A stretch of 64,000 bases of DNA from Micromonospora sp. WMMD1120 (GTDB taxonomy: Bacteria > Actinomycetota > Actinomycetes > Mycobacteriales > Micromonosporaceae): contig NZ_JARUBO010000005.1 of the NCBI RefSeq assembly GCF_029626235.1, forward strand, positions 1,706,501 through 1,770,500, read 5' to 3'. Positions 16,374-24,916 of this stretch are shown in pieces. A program made the position numbers and the translations under genes. Position 1 is the stretch's first letter, and every line of letters starts with the position of its first letter. Under the pieces are notes generated by a model. The model was not told where the DNA came from. It did not search any database and saw only the letters and a list, made by a program, of their open reading frames with translations.

Positions 16374-17138
16374 ATGTCCTCGCCGACGATCAGCCGCCGC
16401 GCGCGTCCGGCGTACCCGATCCTGCTGCTGCTCGCCCCGGTGCTGGCCGCCGGCTGCGCGACCACCCGGCCGGGGGTGCCGGCCGAGGGCGCGGCGACCA
16501 CGCCTCCGGCGATCTGGGCGACCGCGGACCAGGTGCCGTCACCGACGAGCGCACCGCCGACGACCGGGCCGAGCCGCCCCGCGCCGTCGTCGGCCACGCC
16601 GTCGGCGACCGCACCCCGCGCCGGGCTGCGGCACGTCTTTCCGGTACGCGCCGACGACGTCGACTACCACCCGACGCACGGCGCGTACCCGGCGACCGAC
16701 CTCTTCGCCGACTGCGGAGAGCCCTTCGTCGCGGTGACCGACGGGACGGTGCTGGAGGTGAGCCGGGTCGACAGGTACTCGAAGCGGGGGCCGCAGGGGC
16801 CGGACAACGGCGGGCTGTCGGTCTCCCTGCTCGGCGACGACGGGGTGCGGTACTACGGCTCGCACCTGAGCGTGGTGAGCAAGGGCGTCGAGGCCGGGGT
16901 GCGGGTCCGGGCCGGGCAGCAGCTCGGCAAGGTCGGGCGTACCGGCAACGCGAACAACGTCTGTCACGTGCACTTCGGCATCTCGCCACCGTGCACGGGG
17001 AAGGACGGCTGGTGGATCCGACGGGGAGTGCTCTGGCCGGCGCGGTACCTCGACTCCTGGCGACGCGGCGGCAACCGGGAGCCGGCCGCCGAGGTCACCG
17101 AGTGGCAGCGCCGGCACGGCTGCCCGAAGGCGCCCTGA
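16374..17138 (+). CDS. M23-family peptidase lipoprotein
   Basis: A 254-residue protein. I start at ATG 16374, giving a lipoprotein signal (ILLLLAPVLAAGCATTRPG, C28). A Pro/Thr/Ser-rich linker follows, then a LytM-like M23 domain. The zinc motifs are visible as HPTHGAYPATDLFADCGE and the HVHFGI segment. It probably cleaves peptidoglycan cross-links or acts as a hydrolase regulator at the cell surface. The next gene begins 1 bp after its stop. Confidence 0.9.
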   Translation: MSSPTISRRARPAYPILLLLAPVLAAGCATTRPGVPAEGAATTPPAIWATADQVPSPTSAPPTTGPSRPAPSSATPSATAPRAGLRHVFPVRADDVDYHPTHGAYPATDLFADCGEPFVAVTDGTVLEVSRVDRYSKRGPQGPDNGGLSVSLLGDDGVRYYGSHLSVVSKGVEAGVRVRAGQQLGKVGRTGNANNVCHVHFGISPPCTGKDGWWIRRGVLWPARYLDSWRRGGNREPAAEVTEWQRRHGCPKAP

Positions 17139-17139
17139 C

Positions 17140-18213
17140 ATGACCGGCGCGAGGGATCCCATCGCCGACCTGCGGCGGATCGCGTTCCTGCTGGAGCGCG
17201 CCAACGAGGCCACCTACCGGGTACGCGCGTTCCGGTCGGCGGCCACGGCGCTGGCCGGCCTGTCGGCGGACGAGGTGGCCGAACGCGCCCGCAACGGCAC
17301 ACTCACCGAGCTGGCCGGCGTCGGCGACGTCACGGCCCGCTGCGTCACCGAGTCGCTCACCGGCGAGGAGCCGGTCTACCTCCGCCGGCTGGTGGCGACC
17401 GAGGGCACCGACCTCGACGCCGAGGCCACCGCGCTGCGTACCGCCCTGCGCGGTGACTGCCACACCCACTCGGACTGGTCCGACGGTGGCTCGCCGATCG
17501 AGGAGATGGCGTTGGCCGCCGTGGAGCTGGGCCACGAGTACCTGGTGCTCACCGACCACTCGCCCCGACTGACTGTGGCCCGGGGGCTGACCGCCGACCG
17601 GCTGCGTCGGCAGCTCGACCACGTGGCCCAGCTCAACGCGGCACTGCCCGAGGGCTTCCGCATCCTCACCGGCATCGAGGTGGACATCCTCGCCGACGGT
17701 TCGCTGGACCAGGACGAGGAGCTGCTGGCCCGTCTCGACGTGGTGGTCGGCTCGGTGCACAGCGGCCTGAAGGACGAGCGCGCGAAGATGACCCGGCGCA
17801 TGGTGGCCGCTGTCGCCAACCCGCACCTGGACATCCTCGGCCACGTCACCGGCCGGATGGTGTCGTCGCGGCCGGCCGGGGTGACCGGGCCGGGCGACAG
17901 GGGGCACCGCGCCCGGACCCGGGCGGAGAGCGACTTCGACGCGGACGCGGTCTTCGCCGCCTGCGCCGAGCACGACAAAGCCGTCGAGATCAACTCCCGC
18001 CCGGAGCGGCAGGACCCGCCGAAGCGCCTGATCCGCCGGGCGCTGGAGGCCGGCTGCCGGTTCGCCATCAACACCGACGCGCACGCGCCCGGCCAACTGG
18101 ACTGGCAGCGGTTCGGCTGCGAACGCGCCGCCCGCTGCGGCGTCCCCGCGGACCGGGTGGTCAACACCTGGCCGGCCGAGCAGTTGGTGGCCTGGACGCG
18201 CGACCGCTCCTGA
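17140..18213 (+). CDS. PHP-domain phosphoesterase (PolX C-terminal-like)
   Basis: A 357-residue protein. Residues 1-75 resemble the helix-hairpin-helix part of family X polymerases (ELAGVGDVTARCVTESL). The PHP domain has CHTHSDWSDG, VLTDHS, GIEVDIL, VVVGSVHSGL, VEINSRPERQDPP and INTDAHAPGQL, together forming a metal-binding phosphoesterase site. The polymerase palm seen in full PolX is absent, so this is likely a stand-alone 3'-5' exonuclease or phosphoesterase. It sits 1 bp after the M23 gene. Confidence 0.88.
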   Translation: MTGARDPIADLRRIAFLLERANEATYRVRAFRSAATALAGLSADEVAERARNGTLTELAGVGDVTARCVTESLTGEEPVYLRRLVATEGTDLDAEATALRTALRGDCHTHSDWSDGGSPIEEMALAAVELGHEYLVLTDHSPRLTVARGLTADRLRRQLDHVAQLNAALPEGFRILTGIEVDILADGSLDQDEELLARLDVVVGSVHSGLKDERAKMTRRMVAAVANPHLDILGHVTGRMVSSRPAGVTGPGDRGHRARTRAESDFDADAVFAACAEHDKAVEINSRPERQDPPKRLIRRALEAGCRFAINTDAHAPGQLDWQRFGCERAARCGVPADRVVNTWPAEQLVAWTRDRS

Positions 18214-18240
18214 CCCGATCACCGCCGCGCGGGTGCCCGG

Positions 18241-19230
18241 TCAGGAACGAACGGGCTCGGCGGCGGGGGCGGAAGGGGCGCCGACGCCGACCACCGGGCT
18301 GGTCCGCCGGCGGCCGAACATCCCCTGCGAGACCGCGACGCCGAGGAGCACGACGAACGCGCCGACCGGCTGGTGCCAGTTGAGGCGTTCGTCGAGCGCC
18401 ACCGCGCCGATCAACACCGCGAAGATCGGGATCAGGTACGTGACGGTGGACGCGGTGCTCGCGCCGGCCACCCGGATGTTGCGCATGTTGATCACGAAGG
18501 CGAGCCCGGTGCCGAGCGCGCCGAGGGCCAGCACGCTCGCCACCACACCCGGCGACAGGTCGGTCGGCAGCGGCGGCAGGCCGGCGACGAACGGGGTGAC
18601 GATGGCCAGTTGCGCGGCGGCGAGGAGTAGCTGCGCGGCGGACAGCGACAGGCCGGAGTGCGTGCTGCCGGCGACGAAACGCTTCTGGTACGGGATAGCG
18701 ACGCCATAGCAGGCGGCGGCACCGAAGCACATCAACTGCCCGGTGAAGTGCGCCCCACCGATGCCCTCCCAGACGCCCAGCACCACGAGCACCCCGAGGA
18801 AGCCCAGCCCGAGCCCGACCGCGCGGCGCACGGTCAGGCGCTCGGTACGGAAGACGAGCACGGCCAGCGGCAGCACGATCAGTGGCGTGGTGGCGTTCCA
18901 GATGCCGGCCAACATCGACTCGACCCGCTGCTCCCCGTAGCCGAAGAGGGTGAACGGCACGGAGACGCCGAACGCGGCGACCACGGTCAGGTGCGCCCAG
19001 ACCCGGGGCTCGCGGGGCAGCCGGTCGCGCAGGACGGCGAGGACCACCAGGAGCGTCAGCGCGCCGGCGACGACCCGGTAGAGAGTGAGCTGGACCGGGT
19101 GCAGCTCGGCCACCCCGACCTTGATGAACAGGAAGCTGGAACCCCAGATCGCGGCCAGGGCGACGAAACCCGGCAGCCAGGCACGGACCGGCGCTTTGTC
19201 AGGAGTGGTATCGGTGTTCACCCCTGACAC
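18241..19230 (-). CDS. EamA/DMT-superfamily transporter
   Basis: A 329-residue protein with ten predicted membrane helices in two EamA halves. The first half starts AIWGSSFLFIKVGVAELHPV; the second holds VTYLIPIFAVLIGAVALDE. It probably exports a metabolite or amino acid. The GTG start at 19230 has no ribosome site and lies 8 bp from a 25-bp palindrome, so the message may be leaderless and repressible. The C-terminal tail is Pro/Ala-rich. Confidence 0.9.
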   Translation of the reverse strand: MSGVNTDTTPDKAPVRAWLPGFVALAAIWGSSFLFIKVGVAELHPVQLTLYRVVAGALTLLVVLAVLRDRLPREPRVWAHLTVVAAFGVSVPFTLFGYGEQRVESMLAGIWNATTPLIVLPLAVLVFRTERLTVRRAVGLGLGFLGVLVVLGVWEGIGGAHFTGQLMCFGAAACYGVAIPYQKRFVAGSTHSGLSLSAAQLLLAAAQLAIVTPFVAGLPPLPTDLSPGVVASVLALGALGTGLAFVINMRNIRVAGASTASTVTYLIPIFAVLIGAVALDERLNWHQPVGAFVVLLGVAVSQGMFGRRRTSPVVGVGAPSAPAAEPVRS

Positions 19231-19238
19231 TCTGCCGT

Positions 19239-19263
19239 ACGGGTACGACAGAGTCGTACCCGT
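19239..19263. promoter_or_regulatory. Perfect 11-3-11 palindrome, operator candidate
   Basis: ACGGGTACGAC-AGA-GTCGTACCCGT, arms exact, immediately upstream of the EamA gene and 89 bp from the divergent DUF885 gene. Size and symmetry fit a dimeric repressor such as TetR or MarR type. No regulator gene is adjacent. Confidence 0.7.
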
Positions 19264-19352
19264 TTTCCACCGGCGCGAGCCGTCCCGATCGGTGCCGTGA
19301 ACACGCCAAACGTCATCGACACGGGGGTGGGGTGGTCACGTAGGGTCGCAGC

Positions 19353-21023
19353 GTGGGACGAATTGATGAACTCGCCAACCGATACGTGGCCGAGTGGGCG
19401 CCGTTGAGCCCCACCGGAGCGACCTTCGTCGGCATCGCCGGCCATGATGACAAGCTCGACGACCTCTCCCCCGACGGTTACCAGGCGCGCGCGGACCTCA
19501 CCCGCCGGACGCTCGCCGAGTTGGAGGTGACCGAACCGGAGACCGAGGCGGAGCGCACCGCCAAGGAGGCCATGCAGGAGCGCCTCGGCCTGGAGATGGC
19601 CCGCTACGACGCCGGCGAGGTGACCAGCGAGGTCAGCGTGATCGCCAGCGGGTTGCACGAGATCCGCATGGTGTTCGACCTGATGCCGACCGCGACCAGC
19701 GACGACCAGGCCAACATCGCCGCCCGGCTCAACGCCTTCGCGGGCGCGCTCGACGGCTACAAGACCACGTTGCGCCGGGCGCTCGCCGCCGGCGAGGTCA
19801 GCTCGAAGGTGCAGCTCGTCGAGGTCGCCAAGCAGTGCGACATCTGGGTCGACCCGGCCGGGGACAACTTCTTCCACGGCCTGGTCGAGCGGTTGGGCGC
19901 GGACGGCACGCTCGGCTCGGAGCTGCGCCGGGGAGCGGCGGCGGCCACCGCGGCGACCGCCGAGTTCGGCCAGTTCCTGCGTACCGAGATGGCCCCGCAC
20001 GGTCGGGACAAGCAGGCCGCCGGCCGGGAACGCTACGAGTTGGCCTCGCAGTACTTCCTCGGCGCCAAGGTCGACCTGGACGAGACGTACGCCTGGGGTT
20101 TCGCGGAGTTGGCCCGCCTGGAGGCGGAGATGCGTGTCGTCGCCGGGCGGATCGCCGGCTCCGGCGCGACTGTCGACGAGGCGGTGGCCGCGCTGGACGC
20201 CGACCCGGCCCGGACCATCCAGGGCAAGGAGGCGTTCCGGGACTGGATGCAGGCCCTCGCCGACAAGGCGATCACCGAGTTGAACGGCACCCACTTCGAC
20301 ATCCCCGAGCAGGTCCGGCGCATCGAGTGCTGCCTCGCCCCGACCAGCGACGGCGCGATCTACTACACCGGGCCCAGTGAGGACTTCTCCCGCCCGGGCC
20401 GGATGTGGTGGGCGGTGCCGCAGGGCATCAGCGACTTCTCCACCTGGCGTGAGGTGACCACGGTCTACCACGAGGGCGTGCCGGGTCACCACCTCCAGGT
20501 GGCGCAGACCGCCGTCCGGGCCAACCTGCTCAACAGGTGGCAGCGGCTGCTCTGCTGGGTCTCCGGGCATGGCGAGGGCTGGGCGCTCTACTCGGAGCGG
20601 CTGATGGACGAGTTGGGCTACCTGGAGGACCCGGGCGACAAGCTGGGCATGCTCGACGGCCAGGCGATGCGCGCGGCGCGCGTGATCGTGGACATCGGCA
20701 TGCACCTGGAGCTGGAGATCCCGAAGGACAACCCCTTCGGCTTCCACCCGGGCGAGCGGTGGACGCCCGAGCTGGGCTGGGAGTTCATGCGGGCGCACTG
20801 CCGGGTGCCGGACGAGAACCTGCGTTTCGAGTTGAACCGCTACCTGGGCTGGCCGGGGCAGGCGCCGTCGTACAAGGTCGGTGAGCGGATCTGGCTCCAG
20901 GCCCGCGAGGACGCCAAGGCCCGCAAGGGTGCCGACTTCGACCTGCGGGAGTTCCACAGGCAGGCGTTGGACCTGGGCGCGCTGGGTCTCGACCCGCTGC
21001 GCCGGGCGCTGGCCCGGCTCTGA
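19353..21023 (+). CDS. DUF885 family (metallopeptidase-like) protein
   Basis: A 556-residue protein from GTG 19353 (MGRIDELANRYVAEWAPLSP). It is full length for DUF885. The conserved block VYHEGVPGHHLQVAQT is the zinc-type motif of the family, and GHGEGWALYSERLMDELGYL is another hallmark. Similar proteins are predicted peptidases; substrates are not known. No signal peptide, so cytosolic. A GC hairpin follows the stop. Confidence 0.92.
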   Translation: MGRIDELANRYVAEWAPLSPTGATFVGIAGHDDKLDDLSPDGYQARADLTRRTLAELEVTEPETEAERTAKEAMQERLGLEMARYDAGEVTSEVSVIASGLHEIRMVFDLMPTATSDDQANIAARLNAFAGALDGYKTTLRRALAAGEVSSKVQLVEVAKQCDIWVDPAGDNFFHGLVERLGADGTLGSELRRGAAAATAATAEFGQFLRTEMAPHGRDKQAAGRERYELASQYFLGAKVDLDETYAWGFAELARLEAEMRVVAGRIAGSGATVDEAVAALDADPARTIQGKEAFRDWMQALADKAITELNGTHFDIPEQVRRIECCLAPTSDGAIYYTGPSEDFSRPGRMWWAVPQGISDFSTWREVTTVYHEGVPGHHLQVAQTAVRANLLNRWQRLLCWVSGHGEGWALYSERLMDELGYLEDPGDKLGMLDGQAMRAARVIVDIGMHLELEIPKDNPFGFHPGERWTPELGWEFMRAHCRVPDENLRFELNRYLGWPGQAPSYKVGERIWLQAREDAKARKGADFDLREFHRQALDLGALGLDPLRRALARL

Positions 21024-21031
21024 CGCGGCAC

Positions 21032-21071
21032 GGCTGCGCGCGGTACGACGACACCGTCGCCGCGCGCAGCC
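21032..21071. terminator. Bidirectional hairpin between convergent genes
   Basis: Perfect 12-bp arms GGCTGCGCGCGG / CCGCGCGCAGCC with an inner CGACG/CGTCG stem. There is no U-tract. It separates the DUF885 and DUF6114 genes. Confidence 0.7.
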
Positions 21072-21078
21072 AGGTGGC

Positions 21079-22503
21079 TCAGCCGAGGGTGAGCGCCAGC
21101 GCCGGCCGGGCGGTGAGCGTGTCGCTGGTGACGTACGCCAGGTCGATGACCGGGTCGGTGAACGTGATCGGGATGGGTGAGGTGACCGGCAGGCCATCCG
21201 GCAGCGGCAGGTCCGGGGTCAGGGTGACCTTGATGCCGAGCAGCCGGCCGACGAAGCGGGTCGCGTAGAACGCCACGTCTCCCCGAACGGTGAGCTGGTC
21301 GGTCGCGTACCGCTGGTCGCGGCCGGCCGGGCCGTCGGCGCGGAGCAGGAAGTCCGCCGTCACCGCCTCGCGCATGCTGAACTTCAGCACCCTGAGGTCG
21401 CCCTTGACGGTGTGCAGGTCGGTGATCCCGTCGAACCGCAGCCCGGTCATCCGGACCGACGACCCGGTCAGTTTGGACGGTGTCCGCGCCACCGTCGGCA
21501 GCGTCGGGTCGGCGGCGATGCGTGGCAACGGCTTGCCCGGTCGCACGGTCCCCGGCGGGGCCGGCGCCGTGCCGCTCGGCCTTCCCGGGGCCGGCCGACC
21601 CGGAGTCGCCGGTGGACAGCCGGCCGGCCGGGGCGTCGCCGTGCCGGACGGCCGCGCCGTGGGCGTCGCGGTCGGGTCCGTCGAGGGTGTGCCGGGCTCG
21701 CTGCGGCGCCCGCCGCCGAGCAGGTCGCCGATGCCGTCCAGGATGTCGGTGAGCACGTTGCCGCTCCGCGACGGGCTCGGGGTGAGCGTCGGCGTGGTCG
21801 CGCCACGGCTGGGCGACGGGGTGACGGTTCGCGGTGGGTTCGGGCAGGCCGGCGCGGCCTGCACGGCTCGGGGCTGGCTGCCCAGGACCGTGGCTGCCAG
21901 GCCGAGCGCCACCAGCGCGATGCCGAAGGCACGAGGATCGACGGTACGTTCCGCCCGCGCGGGAGGCGGGCCGGGCGCGGCCGGATCGGGCGCGGCCGAG
22001 CCAAGCTCCGCCGGGCCGGGCGCGGCCGGATCGGGCTGGACGTCGGTCGGAGCGGTTTCCGGCGCGGCCGGATCGGACGCGGTGGCGGCCGTATCGACAG
22101 CGGGTGCGGTCGGTCGGGTCGGCGTCCAGGCGAAGGCGAGCGCGCTGCCGACGATGCCGAGCAACAGGCCGACGAAGAAGCCGCCCAGGTTCAGTCCGAT
22201 CAGCGAGTAGACAGCGGTGACGGCGGCGACGACCGAGTAGAAGAGTCGCTGCGCCGGGGTGAGCCAGAGCAGCAGGCCGCAGGTCACCAGAATGACCGGG
22301 ATCAGCAGCGACAGCAGGCCGGTCGCTCCGCTGTGGAAGCTGAGACCGTTGAGTGTCATCCGGGTGGAGGCGAACATCTCCAGGCCGGCGAGGGCGACGA
22401 GCAGTCCGCCCCAGAACGGTCGGCTGCGCCGCCAGCGGCGGAAGAGCCGCCACGCCTCGGCCGCTCGACCGGACCGGGCGTGGGACGGGTTCGCGGTTGT
22501 CAC
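21079..22503 (-). CDS. DUF6114 membrane protein with Pro-rich region
   Basis: A 474-residue protein. I start at GTG 22503, preceded by AGGAGGAGCAC. Four membrane helices occupy residues 25-130 (PFWGGLLVALAGLEMFAST, LLSLLIPVILVTCGLLLW). A long Pro/Ala/Asp-rich stretch, another membrane helix, a Pro/Thr/Ser-rich stretch, and a C-terminal beta-rich domain follow (VRMTGLRFDGITDLHTVKGD). It is paired with the DUF6230 gene upstream, a standard actinobacterial arrangement. Function unknown; likely envelope. Confidence 0.85.
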   Translation of the reverse strand: MTTANPSHARSGRAAEAWRLFRRWRRSRPFWGGLLVALAGLEMFASTRMTLNGLSFHSGATGLLSLLIPVILVTCGLLLWLTPAQRLFYSVVAAVTAVYSLIGLNLGGFFVGLLLGIVGSALAFAWTPTRPTAPAVDTAATASDPAAPETAPTDVQPDPAAPGPAELGSAAPDPAAPGPPPARAERTVDPRAFGIALVALGLAATVLGSQPRAVQAAPACPNPPRTVTPSPSRGATTPTLTPSPSRSGNVLTDILDGIGDLLGGGRRSEPGTPSTDPTATPTARPSGTATPRPAGCPPATPGRPAPGRPSGTAPAPPGTVRPGKPLPRIAADPTLPTVARTPSKLTGSSVRMTGLRFDGITDLHTVKGDLRVLKFSMREAVTADFLLRADGPAGRDQRYATDQLTVRGDVAFYATRFVGRLLGIKVTLTPDLPLPDGLPVTSPIPITFTDPVIDLAYVTSDTLTARPALALTLG

Positions 22504-22583
22504 GTGCTCCTCCTGGCCGAGTGGGAACGGGGGCGTGGACCGTGGCCCGCGGTGGTGGTGGGCACCGCAGGCCACGGCTCAGC

Positions 22584-23207
22584 TCAGAAGCACTCCTTGC
22601 CCTTGGCGTCGTCACCCACGTTGACCTTGAGCCGCAGCCCGACCAGGTTGAACGTGGCGGCCGTGGTGTACCGGGACACCTGGCGCAGGTCGGTGATGGT
22701 GACGTGGTCGGAGTTCTGCCCGAACGAGCCGGCCTGCGCCGTCGGGTTGAGGTCGGTGGCGTCCCGACCGATCCTGATGTTGGTGAAGGTCGCGTTGCCG
22801 TTCAACGAGTCCATCGCGATCAACAGGTCCTTGGCGCGGGCGGGCTCCTTGCCCTCACCGGCGTTGATGGTGAGCACCACCGGCAGGCCCGGCAGGTCGG
22901 CGCGGACGGACTGGCAGAGGCTGTACAGCTCGGCGCTGCTGATCTCGGACAGCGCGACGGGGTGCGCCTGGCCGGACTTCCCGTCCTTGCCCTTCTCCCG
23001 GACGATGCCGCCGTACTGCTTGAATCCGTCGCCCTCCAGGCGATCCGCGCCGATCTTGAACGTCTGCCCGGAGACCGTGACGTCGGAGGCGATCGCGCCG
23101 GTCGACATTCCGAAGAGGATGGCCCCGGCCGCGGCCGTGGCGGGCACCAGCATGGCGGCGAACCGCCGCCACCGGGTACGACCCTGACTGTCAAACCGAT
23201 CCTGCAC
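22584..23207 (-). CDS. DUF6230 family secreted or membrane protein
   Basis: A 207-residue protein starting at GTG 23207 with AGGAGGAACCC upstream. The N-terminus (RFAAMLVPATAAAGAILFGM) is a membrane or signal segment; the rest is an extracellular beta-rich domain (ASDVTVSGQTFKIGADRLEG, ATFTNIRIGRDATDLNP). DUF6230 and DUF6114 are co-encoded in most actinomycetes. The pair likely works together at the cell surface, but no activity is known. Operator-like sites lie upstream. Confidence 0.88.
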   Translation of the reverse strand: MQDRFDSQGRTRWRRFAAMLVPATAAAGAILFGMSTGAIASDVTVSGQTFKIGADRLEGDGFKQYGGIVREKGKDGKSGQAHPVALSEISSAELYSLCQSVRADLPGLPVVLTINAGEGKEPARAKDLLIAMDSLNGNATFTNIRIGRDATDLNPTAQAGSFGQNSDHVTITDLRQVSRYTTAATFNLVGLRLKVNVGDDAKGKECF

Positions 23208-23274
23208 GGGTTCCTCCTCGGGTCGATGCGAGTGGCGGTCCGGAAAGGGTGGGCCCATCGGGGCCGGTCAAAGT

Positions 23275-23290
23275 GTTACCGGCTGGTAAC
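23275..23290. promoter_or_regulatory. GTTACC-N4-GGTAAC operator-like site 1
   Basis: GTTACCGGCTGGTAAC has 6-bp arms around a 4-nt spacer, 68 bp upstream of the DUF6230 start. A sister site of the same design is 64 bp further upstream. Confidence 0.6.
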
Positions 23291-23338
23291 CATCGGCCTC
23301 GATGGTGCACCCGCTGCGACGCGGGTCACAACCCCCCG

Positions 23339-23354
23339 GCTACCAAGCGGTAAC
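23339..23354. promoter_or_regulatory. GTTACC-N4-GGTAGC operator-like site 2
   Basis: GCTACCAAGCGGTAAC on the plus strand, one mismatch from a perfect 6-4-6 palindrome and the same pattern as site 1. The two sites bracket the likely DUF6230 promoter. Confidence 0.55.
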
Positions 23355-23384
23355 AGACGATGGACCCGGCGCATCAACCCCAGC

Positions 23385-23530
23385 ACCCAGAGTCAGGGGA
23401 TAGCGCTTTTGGATCGCCCTCAATGGCATCAAAGCCGGCATCGCCTGGGCGATTACCCAGCACAGAGTGACCAGCCATTGACCAATTACAATCAGATAAC
23501 AGATGTAAAGCAGGCGGCTCGCGGCAGCAC
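23385..23530. other. Low-GC intergenic segment without a convincing gene
   Basis: The sequence here (for example TTGACCAATTACAATCAGAT) is clearly poorer in GC than all neighbours. Short frames on both strands (a 62-residue one on the minus strand spans 23374-23562) lack ribosome sites and crosses the terminator. It may be a remnant of acquired DNA or an AT-rich upstream control region. Confidence 0.5.
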
Positions 23531-23536
23531 AGCACG

Positions 23537-23566
23537 AAGGGTGGACCGCTTGTGCGGTCCACCCTT
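23537..23566 (-). terminator. Terminator of the DUF3068 gene
   Basis: Perfect 13-bp arms AAGGGTGGACCGC / GCGGTCCACCCTT with a 4-nt loop, 24 bp beyond the DUF3068 stop. Confidence 0.85.
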
Positions 23567-23590
23567 CGGTCGTACGTCAGTCGGTGCGCG

Positions 23591-24805
23591 TCAGCGCCGC
23601 TCCACCTCGCCGGATGCCGGACGCTGGGCCGGCGTGGTCGGCTCCGACTTCCAGTTGGTCGACGCCGGCGGAATCTCGTCGGTCAGTGGGCCACCGACCG
23701 GCTGGGGCTTGGGCTGCTCCACGGTGTCCGGGTCGCGGACCGGCTCCTGGTCGACCCGGGTGGGGCTCGGGTCGGCGGCCGGAGCGGGGGTCGGCGGCTC
23801 GGCGCGGTGCCGAGCGGTGGCGCCCGCGCTGCCGCTGGGCCGGGTCACCAACCACACGCCGACGACGACGGCGATCAGACCGAGCACACCGGCGGCGATC
23901 GGACCCCAGAAGCTGATCAGGCCGATCTTGGTGCGGTTCTCCTCGACCGTCTCGACACTGCGGCTGACCGTGTCGTCGGTGTAGTTGAAGTCGGCGTCCA
24001 GCAGCACAGTTGGCGTGCCGGTGTCGGGACGCAGCTCCTTGCGCTGCTGCTCCCGCACGTTCACGTAGGAACCGGTCACCGGATCGACCCAGACCGTACG
24101 GGTGTTGCTGTAGACGACCTGACCACTCGTGGCGCCGGGAGCGAACTTGCCGACAAGCGTCTGGAGGCTGCTCTCCGGCGTGGCCAGCACCTCGTTCTCG
24201 ATCCGCTGCTCGAACCGGTACGTCTCGATGCCCTTGATCTTCTCGGCGCCGACGAACTTCGCCGGGGTCGCCTTCTTCAGGTCCCGGTCGAAGATCTGGT
24301 AATCCCGCTTCTGCGTGCCGAACGGGAACTTGTAGATCTGCCCGGAGTACTTCACGTTGCCGACCGGGGTCTGCTCCGCGCCAGCCTCGTTGAGCCACTG
24401 CTCCTTCCACGGGGCCGCCGCCCCGGAGATCCGGTAGAGCGCGAGCTCCGTGCTGTACTGGCTGACCACGTCCTGGTTGTCGGTGCGCCGAACCGTCTGG
24501 TAGACGTCCCAGATCACCGCGTCGCCCTTGAGCTCCTCGGGCAGTCGGTCCTTGGTGTCGTCGGGCTGGGGAATGACCTCGACACTGGACACCAGATCGC
24601 CCTGCGGGACCTCGATACTCACCGAATCGCCGACCCGGGTGATCTTCAGGAACCTGGCGTTCTTCGCCTCGGCGACGGACGTCGTCGGCTCAAGATCGTA
24701 GGGCAGCTTGGTCACGGCGGGGGCCACGTAGAACGGCAGCCCGGCCGCGAAGACCAGCAACAAGACGCCAAGCCCGAAGAGCGCGGCGCCCACGCGAAGC
24801 TTCAC
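23591..24805 (-). CDS. DUF3068 (PorA-family-like) membrane protein
   Basis: A 404-residue protein with a GTG start after AGGAGGATGA. An N-terminal membrane anchor (ALFGLGVLLLVFAAGLPFY) is followed by a large extracellular domain of about 280 residues (LPYDLEPTTSV, VYQTVRRTDNQDVVSQYSTE). A second membrane helix (IAAGVLGLIAVVVGVWLVT) precedes a Pro-rich cytosolic tail. This is the two-helix layout of DUF3068, an actinobacterial surface family. It opens the envelope-glycan region and is divergent from the acyltransferase. Confidence 0.9.
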   Translation of the reverse strand: MKLRVGAALFGLGVLLLVFAAGLPFYVAPAVTKLPYDLEPTTSVAEAKNARFLKITRVGDSVSIEVPQGDLVSSVEVIPQPDDTKDRLPEELKGDAVIWDVYQTVRRTDNQDVVSQYSTELALYRISGAAAPWKEQWLNEAGAEQTPVGNVKYSGQIYKFPFGTQKRDYQIFDRDLKKATPAKFVGAEKIKGIETYRFEQRIENEVLATPESSLQTLVGKFAPGATSGQVVYSNTRTVWVDPVTGSYVNVREQQRKELRPDTGTPTVLLDADFNYTDDTVSRSVETVEENRTKIGLISFWGPIAAGVLGLIAVVVGVWLVTRPSGSAGATARHRAEPPTPAPAADPSPTRVDQEPVRDPDTVEQPKPQPVGGPLTDEIPPASTNWKSEPTTPAQRPASGEVERR

Positions 24806-24916
24806 TCATCCTCCTGTAACCTGCCGCCCTACGACCTGTCGTCCGGGGCACCCGATCCTTAACATGGCGGGAGGTTACTCCCCGGTCACCTTCAAAGCGA
24901 CCCCCTGGATGTCCAG

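Noticed and set aside
19239..19263. Intrinsic terminator reading of the palindrome (TTTT follows on the plus strand)
   Set aside because: No gene ends just upstream on the plus strand. Its position at a transporter start favours an operator.
23374..23562. 62-residue frame on the minus strand
   Set aside because: It runs through the DUF3068 terminator and the low-GC segment, with no ribosome site.
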